A stretch of 64,000 nt of DNA from Rhodospirillales bacterium CG15_BIG_FIL_POST_REV_8_21_14_020_66_15 (GCA_002781745.1 PFFW01000102.1:1-64000), one strand, 5' to 3'; counted from the stretch's first letter, positions 43,367 through 52,182 are shown. Notes: generated by a model not told the origin, from the letters alone. Made by a program: numbers and translations.

Positions 43367-43430
43367 AGGGGAAAAATTACCCCGGTTTTTCTTGACGCAA
43401 GGGCAATTTTTCCCCTATGTTTTTGCGTCA
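43367..43430 (+). promoter_or_regulatory. Promoter with two interleaved palindromes ahead of the DUF4160/DUF2442 pair
   Basis: TTGACG (43392-43397) and TATGTT (43416-43421), 18 bases apart, make a good promoter. A perfect 12-base inverted repeat AGGGGAAAAATT/AATTTTTCCCCT (43367-43378, 43405-43416) and a perfect 8-base one TGACGCAA/TTGCGTCA (43393-43400, 43423-43430) both enclose or overlap it. This is the expected layout for autoregulation by the HTH protein encoded downstream. Confidence 0.65.
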
Positions 43431-43446
43431 CCGGCGGGACCGATGA

Positions 43447-43671
43447 ATGCCGACCCTCGCGACGTTTTCGACCTTCGTCATCCGCATGTATTTCGAGGAC
43501 CACAACCCGCCGCACGTCCACGTCGTCGGCCCGGAGTTCGCGGCGAAGGTGGTGATCGCGGACGGCCGCGTCATCCGGGGCGCCCTGCCGGCCCGCGCCG
43601 AACGCGAGGCGGCGGACTGGATCGCCGCCAACCGCGCCCTGCTGATGGCGAAGTGGGCGGAATTCCAATGA
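43447..43671 (+). CDS. DUF4160 domain protein (putative toxin-antitoxin component)
   Basis: A 74-residue protein with the DUF4160 signature 'FVIRMYFEDHNPPHVHVVG', followed by 'ADGRVIRGALPARAEREAADWIA'. DUF4160 proteins are usually encoded directly before DUF2442 proteins, and the pair is regarded as a toxin-antitoxin-like module; which member is toxic is not settled. The gap to the next gene is 37 bases. Confidence 0.88.
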   Translation: MPTLATFSTFVIRMYFEDHNPPHVHVVGPEFAAKVVIADGRVIRGALPARAEREAADWIAANRALLMAKWAEFQ

Positions 43672-43708
43672 CCCGCCCGGCACCTCTCGTCGCCGAAAGG
43701 CCAGAACC

Positions 43709-44239
43709 ATGAACCAGATCGACACGCCGCTTCGCATCAAGTCCGTTTCCGCCGGCAAGGTGCCGCTGACCCTCGCCGTCGTGTGGACCGACGGCAGCCG
43801 CGACGTGGTCGATCTTTCCGGTCTGGTCGCGCGCTCCCGCCACTTCACGGTGTTCGCCGACGACCCCGAGGCCTTCGCCGACGTCGGCGTGGCCGACTGG
43901 GGCTACAGCGTCGAATGGGGCAACGGCCTCGACTGGCCGGCGCCCAACCTGAAGCGGCTGGCCGACGAGCAGCGCAGCGTGACCGGCGCCGACCTGGCGG
44001 CCTGGCAGGAGGGCGCCGGCCTGTCCAACCGGGAGGCCGCCGACGTCCTGGGTGTCGACCTCAAGACCGTGAAGAACTGGCGGGCCGCCGCATTCCGCGA
44101 CAAGCCCCTGCCCACGGCGGCGCAGTGGTCGATCCGCCATCTGACGCAGGAGCCCCTGGCCCTTATCGCCCACTACCGCCCGCGCCGCGCCGGCCGCCCG
44201 CGCAAGGCGGAGCGGGACAAGGGCAAGCGCACCGCCTGA
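43709..44239 (+). CDS. DUF2442 plus helix-turn-helix protein (putative antitoxin/autoregulator)
   Basis: A 176-residue protein. Residues 1-85 are a DUF2442 domain ('TLAVVWTDGSRDVVDLSGL', 'VEWGNGLDWPAPNL'). Residues 95-130 form a helix-turn-helix ('LSNREAADVLGVDLKTVKNW'), and the C-terminus is Arg/Lys/Pro-rich ('RPRRAGRPRKAERDKGK'), probably contacting DNA like an AT-hook. It likely binds the palindromes at the module promoter. Its stop directly abuts the stop of the convergent AEC transporter. Confidence 0.85.
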   Translation: MNQIDTPLRIKSVSAGKVPLTLAVVWTDGSRDVVDLSGLVARSRHFTVFADDPEAFADVGVADWGYSVEWGNGLDWPAPNLKRLADEQRSVTGADLAAWQEGAGLSNREAADVLGVDLKTVKNWRAAAFRDKPLPTAAQWSIRHLTQEPLALIAHYRPRRAGRPRKAERDKGKRTA

Positions 44240-45115
44240 TCACATCACAAACGCCAGCAACGCCGGCAGGGTGAGGAACGACAGCGCCGTCGAGATCACC
44301 ACCGTGCCCGCCACTTCCTCCGGCTGGTTGCCGTAGCGTTCGGCGAACAGATAGTTGAACACGGCGACGGGCATGGCGCACTGGATGATCAGGACGCCGC
44401 GCTCGGCCCCCGTAAACCCGAAGTAGTGGGCCGTGGCGACGCCGACGGCGAAGCCGACGCCGATGCGCATCACCGAAAGCAGCACCGCGCGCGGCAGGCT
44501 TTTCACGCCGAGCCCCGCGAGCGACACGCCCAGGGTGATCAGCATCAGCGGCACCGTGAGGCCGCCCAGGATGCGCGTCGTGTTGACGATCCAGGCCGGC
44601 GCGGTGACGCCGGTGAACATCAGGGCCATGGCGGCGAGTGTCGCGTAGAGCATGGGCAGGCGCAGCAACGCGCCGAGGGACGTCGCCCCCGCCGGCACGG
44701 CGACCCCGACAGTGAACAAGAGGAGCACGTTCACGGTGAAATAGGCGATGGCGAGGGCCAGGCCGTTGTCGCCGAAGGCGAGCAGGCAGAGCGGCAGGCC
44801 CATATTGCCGACGTTGCCGTAGGAGAGTGCGGAGAGGAAGGCCTTCTGGCTCAGCTTCATCAGCTTCAGAAACACGAAATAGACGGCGTAGAAGGCGACC
44901 ATGGTGACCAGCGTCGCCGCGCCCATGGTCAGGAAGGCGTCGGGCTGGATCCTGGTGTCGATGAGGGTGAAGAACACCAGGCAGGGCGTGCCGATGTTGG
45001 TGACCAGCGAGGTCACCAGGGCCGTGTCGTAGGGCCGGCCCTGCTTGCGCCAGGTGTAGCCGATGACGGCGCAGACGAGGACCGGTGCGATGACGGAGAA
45101 CAACTGGTAGGCCAT
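44240..45115 (-). CDS. AEC family transporter (auxin efflux carrier-like)
   Basis: A 291-residue membrane protein with about ten hydrophobic helices and the AEC-family break motif region ('FLSALSYGNVGNMGLPLCLL' in the N-half and 'LIIQCAMPVAVFNYLFAERYG' in the C-half). Bacterial AEC proteins move small carboxylates such as malate; the substrate here is unknown. Confidence 0.87.
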   Translation of the reverse strand: MAYQLFSVIAPVLVCAVIGYTWRKQGRPYDTALVTSLVTNIGTPCLVFFTLIDTRIQPDAFLTMGAATLVTMVAFYAVYFVFLKLMKLSQKAFLSALSYGNVGNMGLPLCLLAFGDNGLALAIAYFTVNVLLLFTVGVAVPAGATSLGALLRLPMLYATLAAMALMFTGVTAPAWIVNTTRILGGLTVPLMLITLGVSLAGLGVKSLPRAVLLSVMRIGVGFAVGVATAHYFGFTGAERGVLIIQCAMPVAVFNYLFAERYGNQPEEVAGTVVISTALSFLTLPALLAFVM

Positions 45116-45182
45116 GGGCGGGGGCGCTTTCGGTAGGTGGGCCCCAAGGCTTACGCCCGAACGCCCCCGCGTTCAACCTGCC

Positions 45183-46601
45183 TCATTCAACCCAGGCGAT
45201 GCGCAGGATGTTGGTCGCCCCCGGGGTGCCGAAGGGCACACCCGCGGTCACCACGATGGGGTCGCCCTTTTTGGCGAAGCCGTCCTTCTGCGCCTCGGCC
45301 ACGGCCTTGGACACCATTTCGCGGAACGAGTGGATGTCCTCGGACAGCACCGAATGCACGCCCCAGCACAGCGCCAGCCGCCGCGCCGTCTCGCGCTTGG
45401 GTGTCAGGCCCAGGATCGGCACCTGCGGGCGCAGGCGGGCGCAACGCAGGGTGGTCGAGCCCGTGGTGGTGAAGGTGACGATGACGGCGGCCGAAATGGT
45501 GTCCGCCACCTGGGTCGCCGCCACGGTGATGGCGTCGGCGGCCGTCGCCTCGTGGCCGCCGCGGCGGCGGTCGCGCATGGACTTGTAATGCTCGTCCTGC
45601 TCCACCCGCTTGATGATGCGGTCCATGGTCGCCACGGTCTCCACCGGGTACTTGCCGACCGCCGATTCCGCCGACAGCATGACCGCGTCGGCCCCCTCGT
45701 AGATGGCGGTCGCCACGTCCGACGCCTCGGCCCGCGTCGGCGTCGGCGCGCTGACCATGCTGTCGAGCATCTGGGTCGCGATGATCACCGGCTTGCCCAG
45801 CTGCTTGCACAGCCGCACGATGCGGCGCTGCTGCACGGGCACCTCTTCGGTCGGGCATTCCACGCCCAGGTCGCCGCGCGCCACCATGATCGCGTCGGAC
45901 AGGTGGACGATCTCCTCCAGGTGCTGGAGCGCCGCCGGCTTCTCAAGCTTGGACATGATGGCGGCGCGGCCGGCCACCAGCTTGCGCGCCTCGGCCAGGT
46001 CCTCGGGCCGCTGCACGAACGACAGCGCCACCCATTCCACGCCCAGGTCGAGCCCGAAGCGCATGTCGTCGCGGTCCTTCTTGGTCAGCGGCGAGACGTC
46101 GAGGATGACGCTCGGCACGTTGACGCCCTTGTGGTTGGACAGCGTGCCGCCGATCACGATCTCGCATTCCGCGTGCTCCCTGGAGCATTCCAGGACCTTC
46201 AGGCGGATGCGCCCATCGTCGATCAGCAGGTCCGACCCCGGCTCCAGCGCCGCGAAGATCTCGGGATGCGGCAGGGGGGCGCGTCGGTGATTGCCCGGAT
46301 CCTCGGTGTCCAGGTCCAGGCGGAACTTGTGTCCGGCGACCAGTTGGGCCGAGCCGGTGTCGACCTCACCGACTCGCAGCTTGGGCCCCTGCAGGTCCAG
46401 AAGGATGCCCACGGGGCGGTGGTACTTGCGTTCCAGCGAGCGGACGATGCCGTGGATCTTTTCGTGGTCGGCGTGGCTGCCGTGGGAGAAATTCATGCGG
46501 AAGACATCGACCCCGGCTTCGAAAAGCCTTTCGATGGCGTCCTGGCTGGACGTTGCGGGACCCAGGGTCGCGACGATCTTGGCGCGGCGTTCACGTTTCA
46601 T
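45183..46601 (-). CDS. pyk: Pyruvate kinase
   Basis: A 472-residue pyruvate kinase producing pyruvate and ATP from phosphoenolpyruvate and ADP. The barrel starts 'AKIVATLGPATSS' and 'VFRMNFSHGSHAD'; the catalytic segment is 'AIMSKLEKPAALQHL', and the signature 'IIATQMLDSMVSAPTPTRAE' with 'GADAVMLSAESAVGKYP' follows. In 'LDLQGPKLRVG' lysine replaces the glutamate of K+-dependent enzymes, which in known members goes with K+-independence. The ORF track's 92-codon upstream extension is discarded; ATG at 46601 begins at the family's conserved N-terminus. Confidence 0.95.
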   Translation of the reverse strand: MKRERRAKIVATLGPATSSQDAIERLFEAGVDVFRMNFSHGSHADHEKIHGIVRSLERKYHRPVGILLDLQGPKLRVGEVDTGSAQLVAGHKFRLDLDTEDPGNHRRAPLPHPEIFAALEPGSDLLIDDGRIRLKVLECSREHAECEIVIGGTLSNHKGVNVPSVILDVSPLTKKDRDDMRFGLDLGVEWVALSFVQRPEDLAEARKLVAGRAAIMSKLEKPAALQHLEEIVHLSDAIMVARGDLGVECPTEEVPVQQRRIVRLCKQLGKPVIIATQMLDSMVSAPTPTRAEASDVATAIYEGADAVMLSAESAVGKYPVETVATMDRIIKRVEQDEHYKSMRDRRRGGHEATAADAITVAATQVADTISAAVIVTFTTTGSTTLRCARLRPQVPILGLTPKRETARRLALCWGVHSVLSEDIHSFREMVSKAVAEAQKDGFAKKGDPIVVTAGVPFGTPGATNILRIAWVE

Positions 46602-46907
46602 GGCGGGGGTTATCCCTCTCCTTCCCTTGTCAACGGTCCCTGCAGGCATAGGCTTAAGCTGAAACGGAATCAAACTCACGTAAATATTCGTTGAAACCTT
46701 GCGACGGCGGGACGGCGGCGCCGTAATCGGTGTAATATCCCGGCCGCGGGGGCGGCCGGCCGTCTTGCGCAGATGCCCACGGATTAGGTAGGTATTAACC
46801 AATTTCGTGGCACCTAATAAGGGACGGCCAATAATCGGCCGCGTGTTTTTTTGGGAAGCGGGACGCCGGCGGCGCAATGGGGAGCGCCGGCATCCCAGGG
46901 GTAGAAC
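46602..46907. other. 306-base intergenic region with palindromes and a CtrA-like half-consensus
   Basis: This divergent region between pyk and the next gene holds no ORF. It contains a GC-rich hairpin CCGGCCG/CGGCCGG (46740-46759), a TTAG-N7-TTAAC element (46784-46799) one base from the CtrA consensus TTAA-N7-TTAA, and a perfect ATTAGGT/ACCTAAT inverted repeat (46783-46789, 46812-46818) with a 22-base spacer overlapping it. No clear sigma-70 promoter could be picked. Confidence 0.4.
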
Positions 46908-48233
46908 TTGAGCACGCAGAGCATCATCAATGCGCTGGCCGGGCTGTCGCCGAACACGGACAAGGCGACGCTGATGGCGGCCGTCGACAAGGCGGTGGAC
47001 GGCATCGTCCAGGAACTGGACGCGCAGGCCGGCGGCAAGGTGCGCCCGGACCTCCTGCAGGCGACCCAGACGACGCTGACGTTCCTCGAAGCCTGCGGCC
47101 AGATGAAGGACCCGGAATTCACGCAGCGCGCGCGCATCCGCGCGTCGGAGCTGCTGGAAGCCTTCGGCAAGGTGTCGGCCGGCACGGCGGCCGAGGGCGA
47201 CGACGCCCCGCGCAGGAAGAAGCGCAGGAAACGCCCCGCCGGCGCCGACGCGAAACCCGGCAAGGCGGCCGCGGGCAAGGACGCCAAGGGCAAGGCGGCC
47301 AAGGGCAAGCCCGCCGCCGCAAAGCCGCAGAAGCCTTCGAAGCCGTCAAAGCCGTGGGAGGACAGCCCCTTCACCGAAGCCTTCACCGAGAACATCTGCA
47401 AGTACCTGCGCAAGCGCGCCATGCTGTGGTACGTGCCGCAACACACCCTGACGCCCACGCCCTTCCCGCTATCGACCCGCTTCGGCGACAACCTCGTCAC
47501 GGCGATCAAGGAGCATTTCCTGCACCGCTTCTTCACCAACCGCCGGATCATGGTGCTGGAGGACGAACTGAAGCCGAAGAACTTCGAGGAAAGCGCATTC
47601 CGCGCGGTGTTCGACAAGCCCAAGAAGCAGAACCCCGTGCGCACCATCTGGGAGGACGGCCTCAACGACATCGAGCGCTTCCTGACCGACGACAAGCCGC
47701 AGCAGCAGAAGGCCGTGAAGACCAAGGTCAAGACCAAGAAGACCGGCGGGTTCCTGGGCTTCTTCCAGAAGGAGGAAAAGGTCGTCGAACGCGAGGTCGA
47801 GGACGACACCACCGAACTGGACCACGCCAAGGCGTTCTGGAACACCATCGCCGGGCCCGAGGTGAGCTACAGCCCGCCGAAGATGGAGGACTTCATCTTC
47901 CTCAAGTCCCTGTTCGAGTACTACCCCGAGCAGGTCGACGAGGAGCAGCAGGCGGTGAAGCAGATGCTGCAGCAGGAATACGGCTCCAACCAGGCCCGCG
48001 AGGGCGCGGCGCGTGACCACCTGAACGCGCTCATCAAGGACACGGCGCCGTGCTCGGGCGAGTTGACGGCGCTCTGGGCCTATCTCAGCGCCAAGGACGC
48101 CTTCGGCTACAACGTGTTCAAGTCGTTCACCTCCAGCCACGGCACATCCGCCGAGCAGCGCAAGCGTGCGCTGCCCTATTTCCTGCGCTGGATTCCCGAC
48201 TTCACGGAACAGGAAGCGCCGAGCCGGCTGTAG
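46908..48233 (+). CDS. Conserved hypothetical protein with Lys-rich linker
   Basis: I do not recognise this 441-residue soluble protein. Residues 1-90 look helical. Residues 100-150 are a Lys/Ala/Pro-rich linker ('RRKKRRKRPAGADAKPGKAA'). The remaining 290 residues form an apparently folded domain with 'YLRKRAMLWYVPQHTLTPTP' and 'HRFFTNRRIMVLEDELKP'. The start is TTG with AGGGG six bases ahead. Codon use is native. It precedes a small unknown gene and meaB on the same strand. Confidence 0.65.
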   Translation: MSTQSIINALAGLSPNTDKATLMAAVDKAVDGIVQELDAQAGGKVRPDLLQATQTTLTFLEACGQMKDPEFTQRARIRASELLEAFGKVSAGTAAEGDDAPRRKKRRKRPAGADAKPGKAAAGKDAKGKAAKGKPAAAKPQKPSKPSKPWEDSPFTEAFTENICKYLRKRAMLWYVPQHTLTPTPFPLSTRFGDNLVTAIKEHFLHRFFTNRRIMVLEDELKPKNFEESAFRAVFDKPKKQNPVRTIWEDGLNDIERFLTDDKPQQQKAVKTKVKTKKTGGFLGFFQKEEKVVEREVEDDTTELDHAKAFWNTIAGPEVSYSPPKMEDFIFLKSLFEYYPEQVDEEQQAVKQMLQQEYGSNQAREGAARDHLNALIKDTAPCSGELTALWAYLSAKDAFGYNVFKSFTSSHGTSAEQRKRALPYFLRWIPDFTEQEAPSRL

Positions 48234-48322
48234 GTCGTGTTAACCCTTTGCTAGCCCACCGCCGCGTAAGATATCCTGCATCCAATCCGACCGGCCCGGC
48301 GGGCTCAAGACAAGGTTCCGGC

Positions 48323-48682
48323 ATGCTGAAGAAGGTGTTCTCCAAAGCTCTATTGTCCGTGGTCATGGACAAGAAGGCCCGCTCGACCCTGGACGCCGCC
48401 AGGACGCGCGCCGAACAGGCCCCGGCGGCGACCCCCGAGGCCCAGCCCGCCAGCGCCGAGGAACTGCGTGTCGCCGCGCGCCAGGCCCTGGAGCAGGCGG
48501 AAAAGGAACTGGCCGCGAAACCCCGGCTGACCGCCGACCGCAAGGCCCTGATCCAGCAGGCGCTTGCCGTGCGCAAGCAGAAGACCAGGATCCTCGACGA
48601 TCTGGGCCCCGACCAGAAGATCAAGCTGCAGGCCATGGCGCTGGAGGCCTTCGGCCTGGATCCCACCAAGGGCGGGCGTTGA
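48323..48682 (+). CDS. Hypothetical helical protein
   Basis: A 119-residue, Ala/Glu/Lys-rich, mostly helical protein ('SAEELRVAARQALEQAEKEL', 'QKIKLQAMALEAFGLDP'). No family recognised. Residues 1-16 ('MLKKVFSKALLSVVM') are amphipathic or weakly hydrophobic. Its stop overlaps the TTG start of meaB (TTGA), so translation is probably coupled. Confidence 0.65.
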   Translation: MLKKVFSKALLSVVMDKKARSTLDAARTRAEQAPAATPEAQPASAEELRVAARQALEQAEKELAAKPRLTADRKALIQQALAVRKQKTRILDDLGPDQKIKLQAMALEAFGLDPTKGGR

Positions 48683-49722
48683 CGCCCGCAGCCCCATCGA
48701 CCGACGCCGACGCCAAAGCCGAGGCGACCGCGCGCGACCTTGCCGCCAAGGTCACGGCGGGCGATCTGCGCGCCCTGGCCCGCGCCATCACCTTGCTGGA
48801 ATCGGGCCGCGCCGACCACCGGGCCCAGGCCGAGGCCCTGGTGCGGGCCCTGCTGCCCGCGTCGGGCACCTCAATCCGCATCGGCATCACCGGCATCCCC
48901 GGCGTCGGCAAGTCGACCTTCATCGAGGCCTTCGGCCTGGCCCTGGTCGAACGCGGCCACCGGGTCGCCGTGCTGGCCGTTGACCCGACCAGCCCGCGCT
49001 CGGGCGGCTCGATCCTGGGCGACAAGACGCGCATGGAAAAACTGGCGCGATCCAGGAACGCCTTCATCCGGCCGTCGCCTTCGGGCGGCACGCTGGGCGG
49101 CGTCGCCCGGCGCACGCGCGAGGCGGTGATCGCGGTGGAGGCCGGCGGCTACGACGTCGTGCTGATCGAAACCGTGGGCGTCGGTCAATCGGAGACGGCG
49201 GTCAAGGATCTGGTCGACATGTTCCTCCTGCTGCTGGCCCCCGGCGGCGGTGACGACCTGCAGGGCATCAAGAAGGGCATCGTCGAGATGGCCGACCTGA
49301 TCGTCGTCAACAAAGCCGACGGCGACCTCGCCCCGGCGGCGGAACGGGCACGGCGGGATTATGCATCGGCCTTGCACCTTCTCCGACCGGAGACCGCCGA
49401 CTGGACGCCCCGCGTGGTGAAATGCTCGGCCGTGACCGGCGACGGCCTGGACGACATCTGGAAGGCGGCCGAAGCGTTCCGCAAGGCAACGGGCGCGTCG
49501 GGGCGTTTCGCGCGCCGCCGCGCTGAACAGGCGCGGGCCTGGATGTGGAACGAGGTCAACGAGACCCTGTTGGGCGAACTGCGCGCGGCACCGGCCGTCA
49601 GGCGCGCGCTCGCCGATCTGGAACCGGCGGTGGCGCAGGGAACGGTCGGGCCCGGCGAGGCCGCCAGGCGCATCCTCGCCACCTTCGCGGGGACCGGCGG
49701 CGGATCGAACGAAGGTACCTAA
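48679..49722 (+). CDS. meaB: Methylmalonyl-CoA mutase-associated GTPase MeaB
   Basis: A 347-residue P-loop GTPase that loads and protects the B12 cofactor of methylmalonyl-CoA mutase. The Walker A motif is 'GITGIPGVGKSTFIEAFG', then 'AVDPTSPRSGGSILGDKTRM', the switch 'VETVGVGQSE', and 'VVNKADGD' (NKxD). A C-terminal helical dimerisation arm follows. The start is taken as TTG overlapping the preceding stop; no ATG precedes the conserved region. With prpE it supports propionate assimilation through methylmalonyl-CoA; the mutase itself is not in the window. Confidence 0.92.
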   Translation: MTPAAPSTDADAKAEATARDLAAKVTAGDLRALARAITLLESGRADHRAQAEALVRALLPASGTSIRIGITGIPGVGKSTFIEAFGLALVERGHRVAVLAVDPTSPRSGGSILGDKTRMEKLARSRNAFIRPSPSGGTLGGVARRTREAVIAVEAGGYDVVLIETVGVGQSETAVKDLVDMFLLLLAPGGGDDLQGIKKGIVEMADLIVVNKADGDLAPAAERARRDYASALHLLRPETADWTPRVVKCSAVTGDGLDDIWKAAEAFRKATGASGRFARRRAEQARAWMWNEVNETLLGELRAAPAVRRALADLEPAVAQGTVGPGEAARRILATFAGTGGGSNEGT

Positions 49723-49803
49723 ACTTATGGATTTTCCCGCTTCAACCGCTACCATGCGGCAAACGGGACCGGTTGAACGATCCAAGATGGGGTGGTTGGA
49801 AGA

Positions 49804-50334
49804 ATGGAAACCAGAGAAGAACTGGAACTGCTGCAGGCGGAAATCCTGAACCTGTTCAACTATATCCAGAGGGTCCGCAAGGAAGTGGCCGCCATCACCC
49901 GCACCGACGAGGGCGACGGCCGATTCAACAACATGTCGGACCAGCTCGACGCCATCGTCCGGGCGACGGAGGACGCCACGAATTCGATCATGGAGGTGGT
50001 GGAGCAGAACTCGGAAACCATCCAGGCGATCCGCGAAAAGACCGACAACCCGGAGATTGCCGCCCTGTTGGACGAGTTGGAGAACAATTCCTCGAACATT
50101 TTCGAGGCCTGCACCTTCCAGGATATCACCGGCCAACGCGTCACCAAGATCGCCCGCTCGGTCACCTACGTGGAATCCCGCGTCAACTCGCTGATCCAGA
50201 TCTTCGGCAAGGAGCACATCGAGAATGTCGAACTGGACGAGGAAGTGAAGAACGAGGACGAGAAACTGCTCCAGGGCCCGCAACTGGAGGGCCAGGGCGT
50301 CACCCAGGACGAGATCGACAAGCTGTTCGATTAA
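49804..50334 (+). CDS. cheZ: CheZ-family protein phosphatase
   Basis: A 176-residue helical protein. The motif 'CTFQDITGQRVTKI' (Asp107 and Gln111) is the CheZ active site that hydrolyses phospho-CheY, and the C-terminal 'VTQDEIDKLFD' is the conserved CheY-binding tail. The length is somewhat shorter than the E. coli protein, as usual for alphaproteobacteria. ATG at 49804 is preferred over GTG four codons upstream. No other chemotaxis gene is adjacent. Confidence 0.9.
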   Translation: METREELELLQAEILNLFNYIQRVRKEVAAITRTDEGDGRFNNMSDQLDAIVRATEDATNSIMEVVEQNSETIQAIREKTDNPEIAALLDELENNSSNIFEACTFQDITGQRVTKIARSVTYVESRVNSLIQIFGKEHIENVELDEEVKNEDEKLLQGPQLEGQGVTQDEIDKLFD

Positions 50335-50442
50335 TCCGCAGCGTAGCCATACCAACAACAAAGGGGGTGCCCGGGCCCGCAGCCCGGACAACGACATGAA
50401 CGATTTGACCCGCAACAAAGGAACCCAAGGGAGCCATATCCC

Positions 50443-50988
50443 ATGCCACGACTGCTGTCCCTTTTCGCCGCCGTCCTGCTGGTCCTGGGGGTCGGCACGA
50501 TGAACGACGCCGAAGCCATGGACCTGGAAAACACCCTCTACATGGACACCAGCCACGGGCGCGTGGTGATCCAGATGCGCCCCGACCTGGCGCCCAAGCA
50601 CGTGGCGCGCATCAAGGAACTGACCCGCCAGGGGTTCTACGACGGGCTGACCTTTCACCGCGTCATCGGCGGCTTCATGGCCCAGGGCGGCGACCCCAAC
50701 GGCACCGGCACGGGCGGCAGCGGCCAGAACCTGCCGGCGGAATTCTCCAGCGAGCCGTTCAAGCGGGGCACGGTCGGTATGGCCCGGTCCATGAACCCGA
50801 ACAGCGCCGACAGCCAGTTCTTCATCTGCTATGCGCGGACCTCACATCTGGACGGCCAGTACACGGTCTGGGGCCAGGTGGTCGAGGGCATGAAGTACGT
50901 CGGCATGCTGGAACGGGGCGAGCCGCCCGCCAATCCGGACAAGATCGTCAAGATGCAGGTCGCCGCGGACGCGGAGAAGGGCAAGTAA
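50443..50988 (+). CDS. Cyclophilin-type peptidylprolyl isomerase, exported
   Basis: A 181-residue cyclophilin with an N-terminal signal peptide ('MPRLLSLFAAVLLVLG', cleavage near 'NDAEAMD'), so probably periplasmic. The active-site elements are all present: 'GLTFHRVIGGFMAQGGD' (Arg, Phe, Gln), 'GTVGMARSMNPNSADSQFFI', and the tryptophan in 'GQYTVWGQVVEGM'. It catalyses cis-trans isomerisation of prolyl bonds. It follows cheZ by 108 bases. Confidence 0.94.
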   Translation: MPRLLSLFAAVLLVLGVGTMNDAEAMDLENTLYMDTSHGRVVIQMRPDLAPKHVARIKELTRQGFYDGLTFHRVIGGFMAQGGDPNGTGTGGSGQNLPAEFSSEPFKRGTVGMARSMNPNSADSQFFICYARTSHLDGQYTVWGQVVEGMKYVGMLERGEPPANPDKIVKMQVAADAEKGK

Positions 50989-51006
50989 CCCTATCCCGCC
51001 CGTTAC

Positions 51007-52182
51007 CTACCGCACCAGATCGCGGGTCGCCCGGTCCAGGCCGTCGAGGGTGAGCGGAAACATGCGCCCGCCCATCAGCCTGCGGATCATGTCGACCGAC
51101 TGGGTGTGGCCCCACCATTCCTCGCGCACGGGGTTGAGCCACACGGCCTTCGAATAGATGCCCAGGATGCGCTGCATCCATAGGCTGCCCGCCTCCTCGT
51201 TCCAGTGCTCGACGCTGCCGCCCGCGTAGGCGATTTCGTAGGGGCTCATGGAGGCGTCGCCGACGAAGATGATCTTGTAGTCCGCGGGATAGGTGTGCAG
51301 GACCTCCCAGGTCGGCACCGTTTCCGCGCGCCGACGGATGTTGTCCTTCCACACGCGCTCGTAGATGCAGTTGTGGAAGTAGAAGTATTCCAGGTGCTTG
51401 AACTCCGACCGCGCGGCCGAGAACAGCTCTTCCACCGTGCGCACGTGCGGGTTCATGGATCCGCCGACGTCGAGGAACAGCAGCACCTTAACCGCATTGT
51501 GGCGTTCGGGCACCATGCGAATATCCAGGTATCCCCGTTTGGCCGTGTTGCGGATCGTGCCGTCCAGATCGAGTTCCGTCGGCGCCCCCTCGCGGGCGAA
51601 ACGGCGCAGGCGCCTGAGCGCGACCTTGATGTTGCGGGTTCCCAGTTCCAGGGTGTCATCCAGGTTCTTGAACTCGCGTTTGTCCCACACCTTGACGGCG
51701 CGGAAGTTGCGGTTGTCGTCCTGGCCGATGCGCACCCCCTCGGGGTTGTAGCCGTAGGCGCCGAACGGCGAGGTTCCGGCGGTGCCGATCCACTTGGAGC
51801 CGCCCTGGTGGCGCTTCTTCTGCTCCTCAAGGCGCTTCCTCAATGTCTCCATCAGCTTGTCCCAGCCGCCCAGGGCCTCGATCTGCGCCTTCTCCTCCTC
51901 GGTCAGGGTGCGCTCCGCCAGCTTGCGCAGCCATTCGTCGGGGATGTCCTGGACGTCGACCTCCTCGGTCCGTTCCAGGCCCTTGAAGACAAGGCCGAAC
52001 ACCCGGTCGAACTTGTCCAGGTTCTTCTCGTCCTTCACCAGGGTGGCGCGGGAGAGGTAATAGAAATGCTCGACGCTGTAGCCGGCCAGGCCCGCGTCCA
52101 TGCCCTCCAGCAGTGTCAGGTATTCGCGCAAGGAGACGGGCACCTTGGCCGCGCGCAGTTCCAGGAAGAAGTCGATGAACAT
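51007..52182 (-). CDS. VWA domain protein, CoxE-like
   Basis: A 391-residue protein of the VWA-containing CoxE-like family. The metal-ion site is 'FLDVGGSMNPHV' (Asp238, Gly240, Ser242) near the middle, and 'IFVGDASMSPYEIAY' supplies later ligands. The N-terminal 110 residues are helical and charged. These proteins act with MoxR AAA+ ATPases in metal insertion or complex maturation, and a MoxR gene lies 2.1 kb away on the same strand (54323-55198). Confidence 0.88.
   Translation of the reverse strand: MFIDFFLELRAAKVPVSLREYLTLLEGMDAGLAGYSVEHFYYLSRATLVKDEKNLDKFDRVFGLVFKGLERTEEVDVQDIPDEWLRKLAERTLTEEEKAQIEALGGWDKLMETLRKRLEEQKKRHQGGSKWIGTAGTSPFGAYGYNPEGVRIGQDDNRNFRAVKVWDKREFKNLDDTLELGTRNIKVALRRLRRFAREGAPTELDLDGTIRNTAKRGYLDIRMVPERHNAVKVLLFLDVGGSMNPHVRTVEELFSAARSEFKHLEYFYFHNCIYERVWKDNIRRRAETVPTWEVLHTYPADYKIIFVGDASMSPYEIAYAGGSVEHWNEEAGSLWMQRILGIYSKAVWLNPVREEWWGHTQSVDMIRRLMGGRMFPLTLDGLDRATRDLVR

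Noticed and set aside
45114-46694. 526-residue plus-strand ORF
   Set aside because: Antisense to pyruvate kinase, which has all of its motifs on the minus strand.
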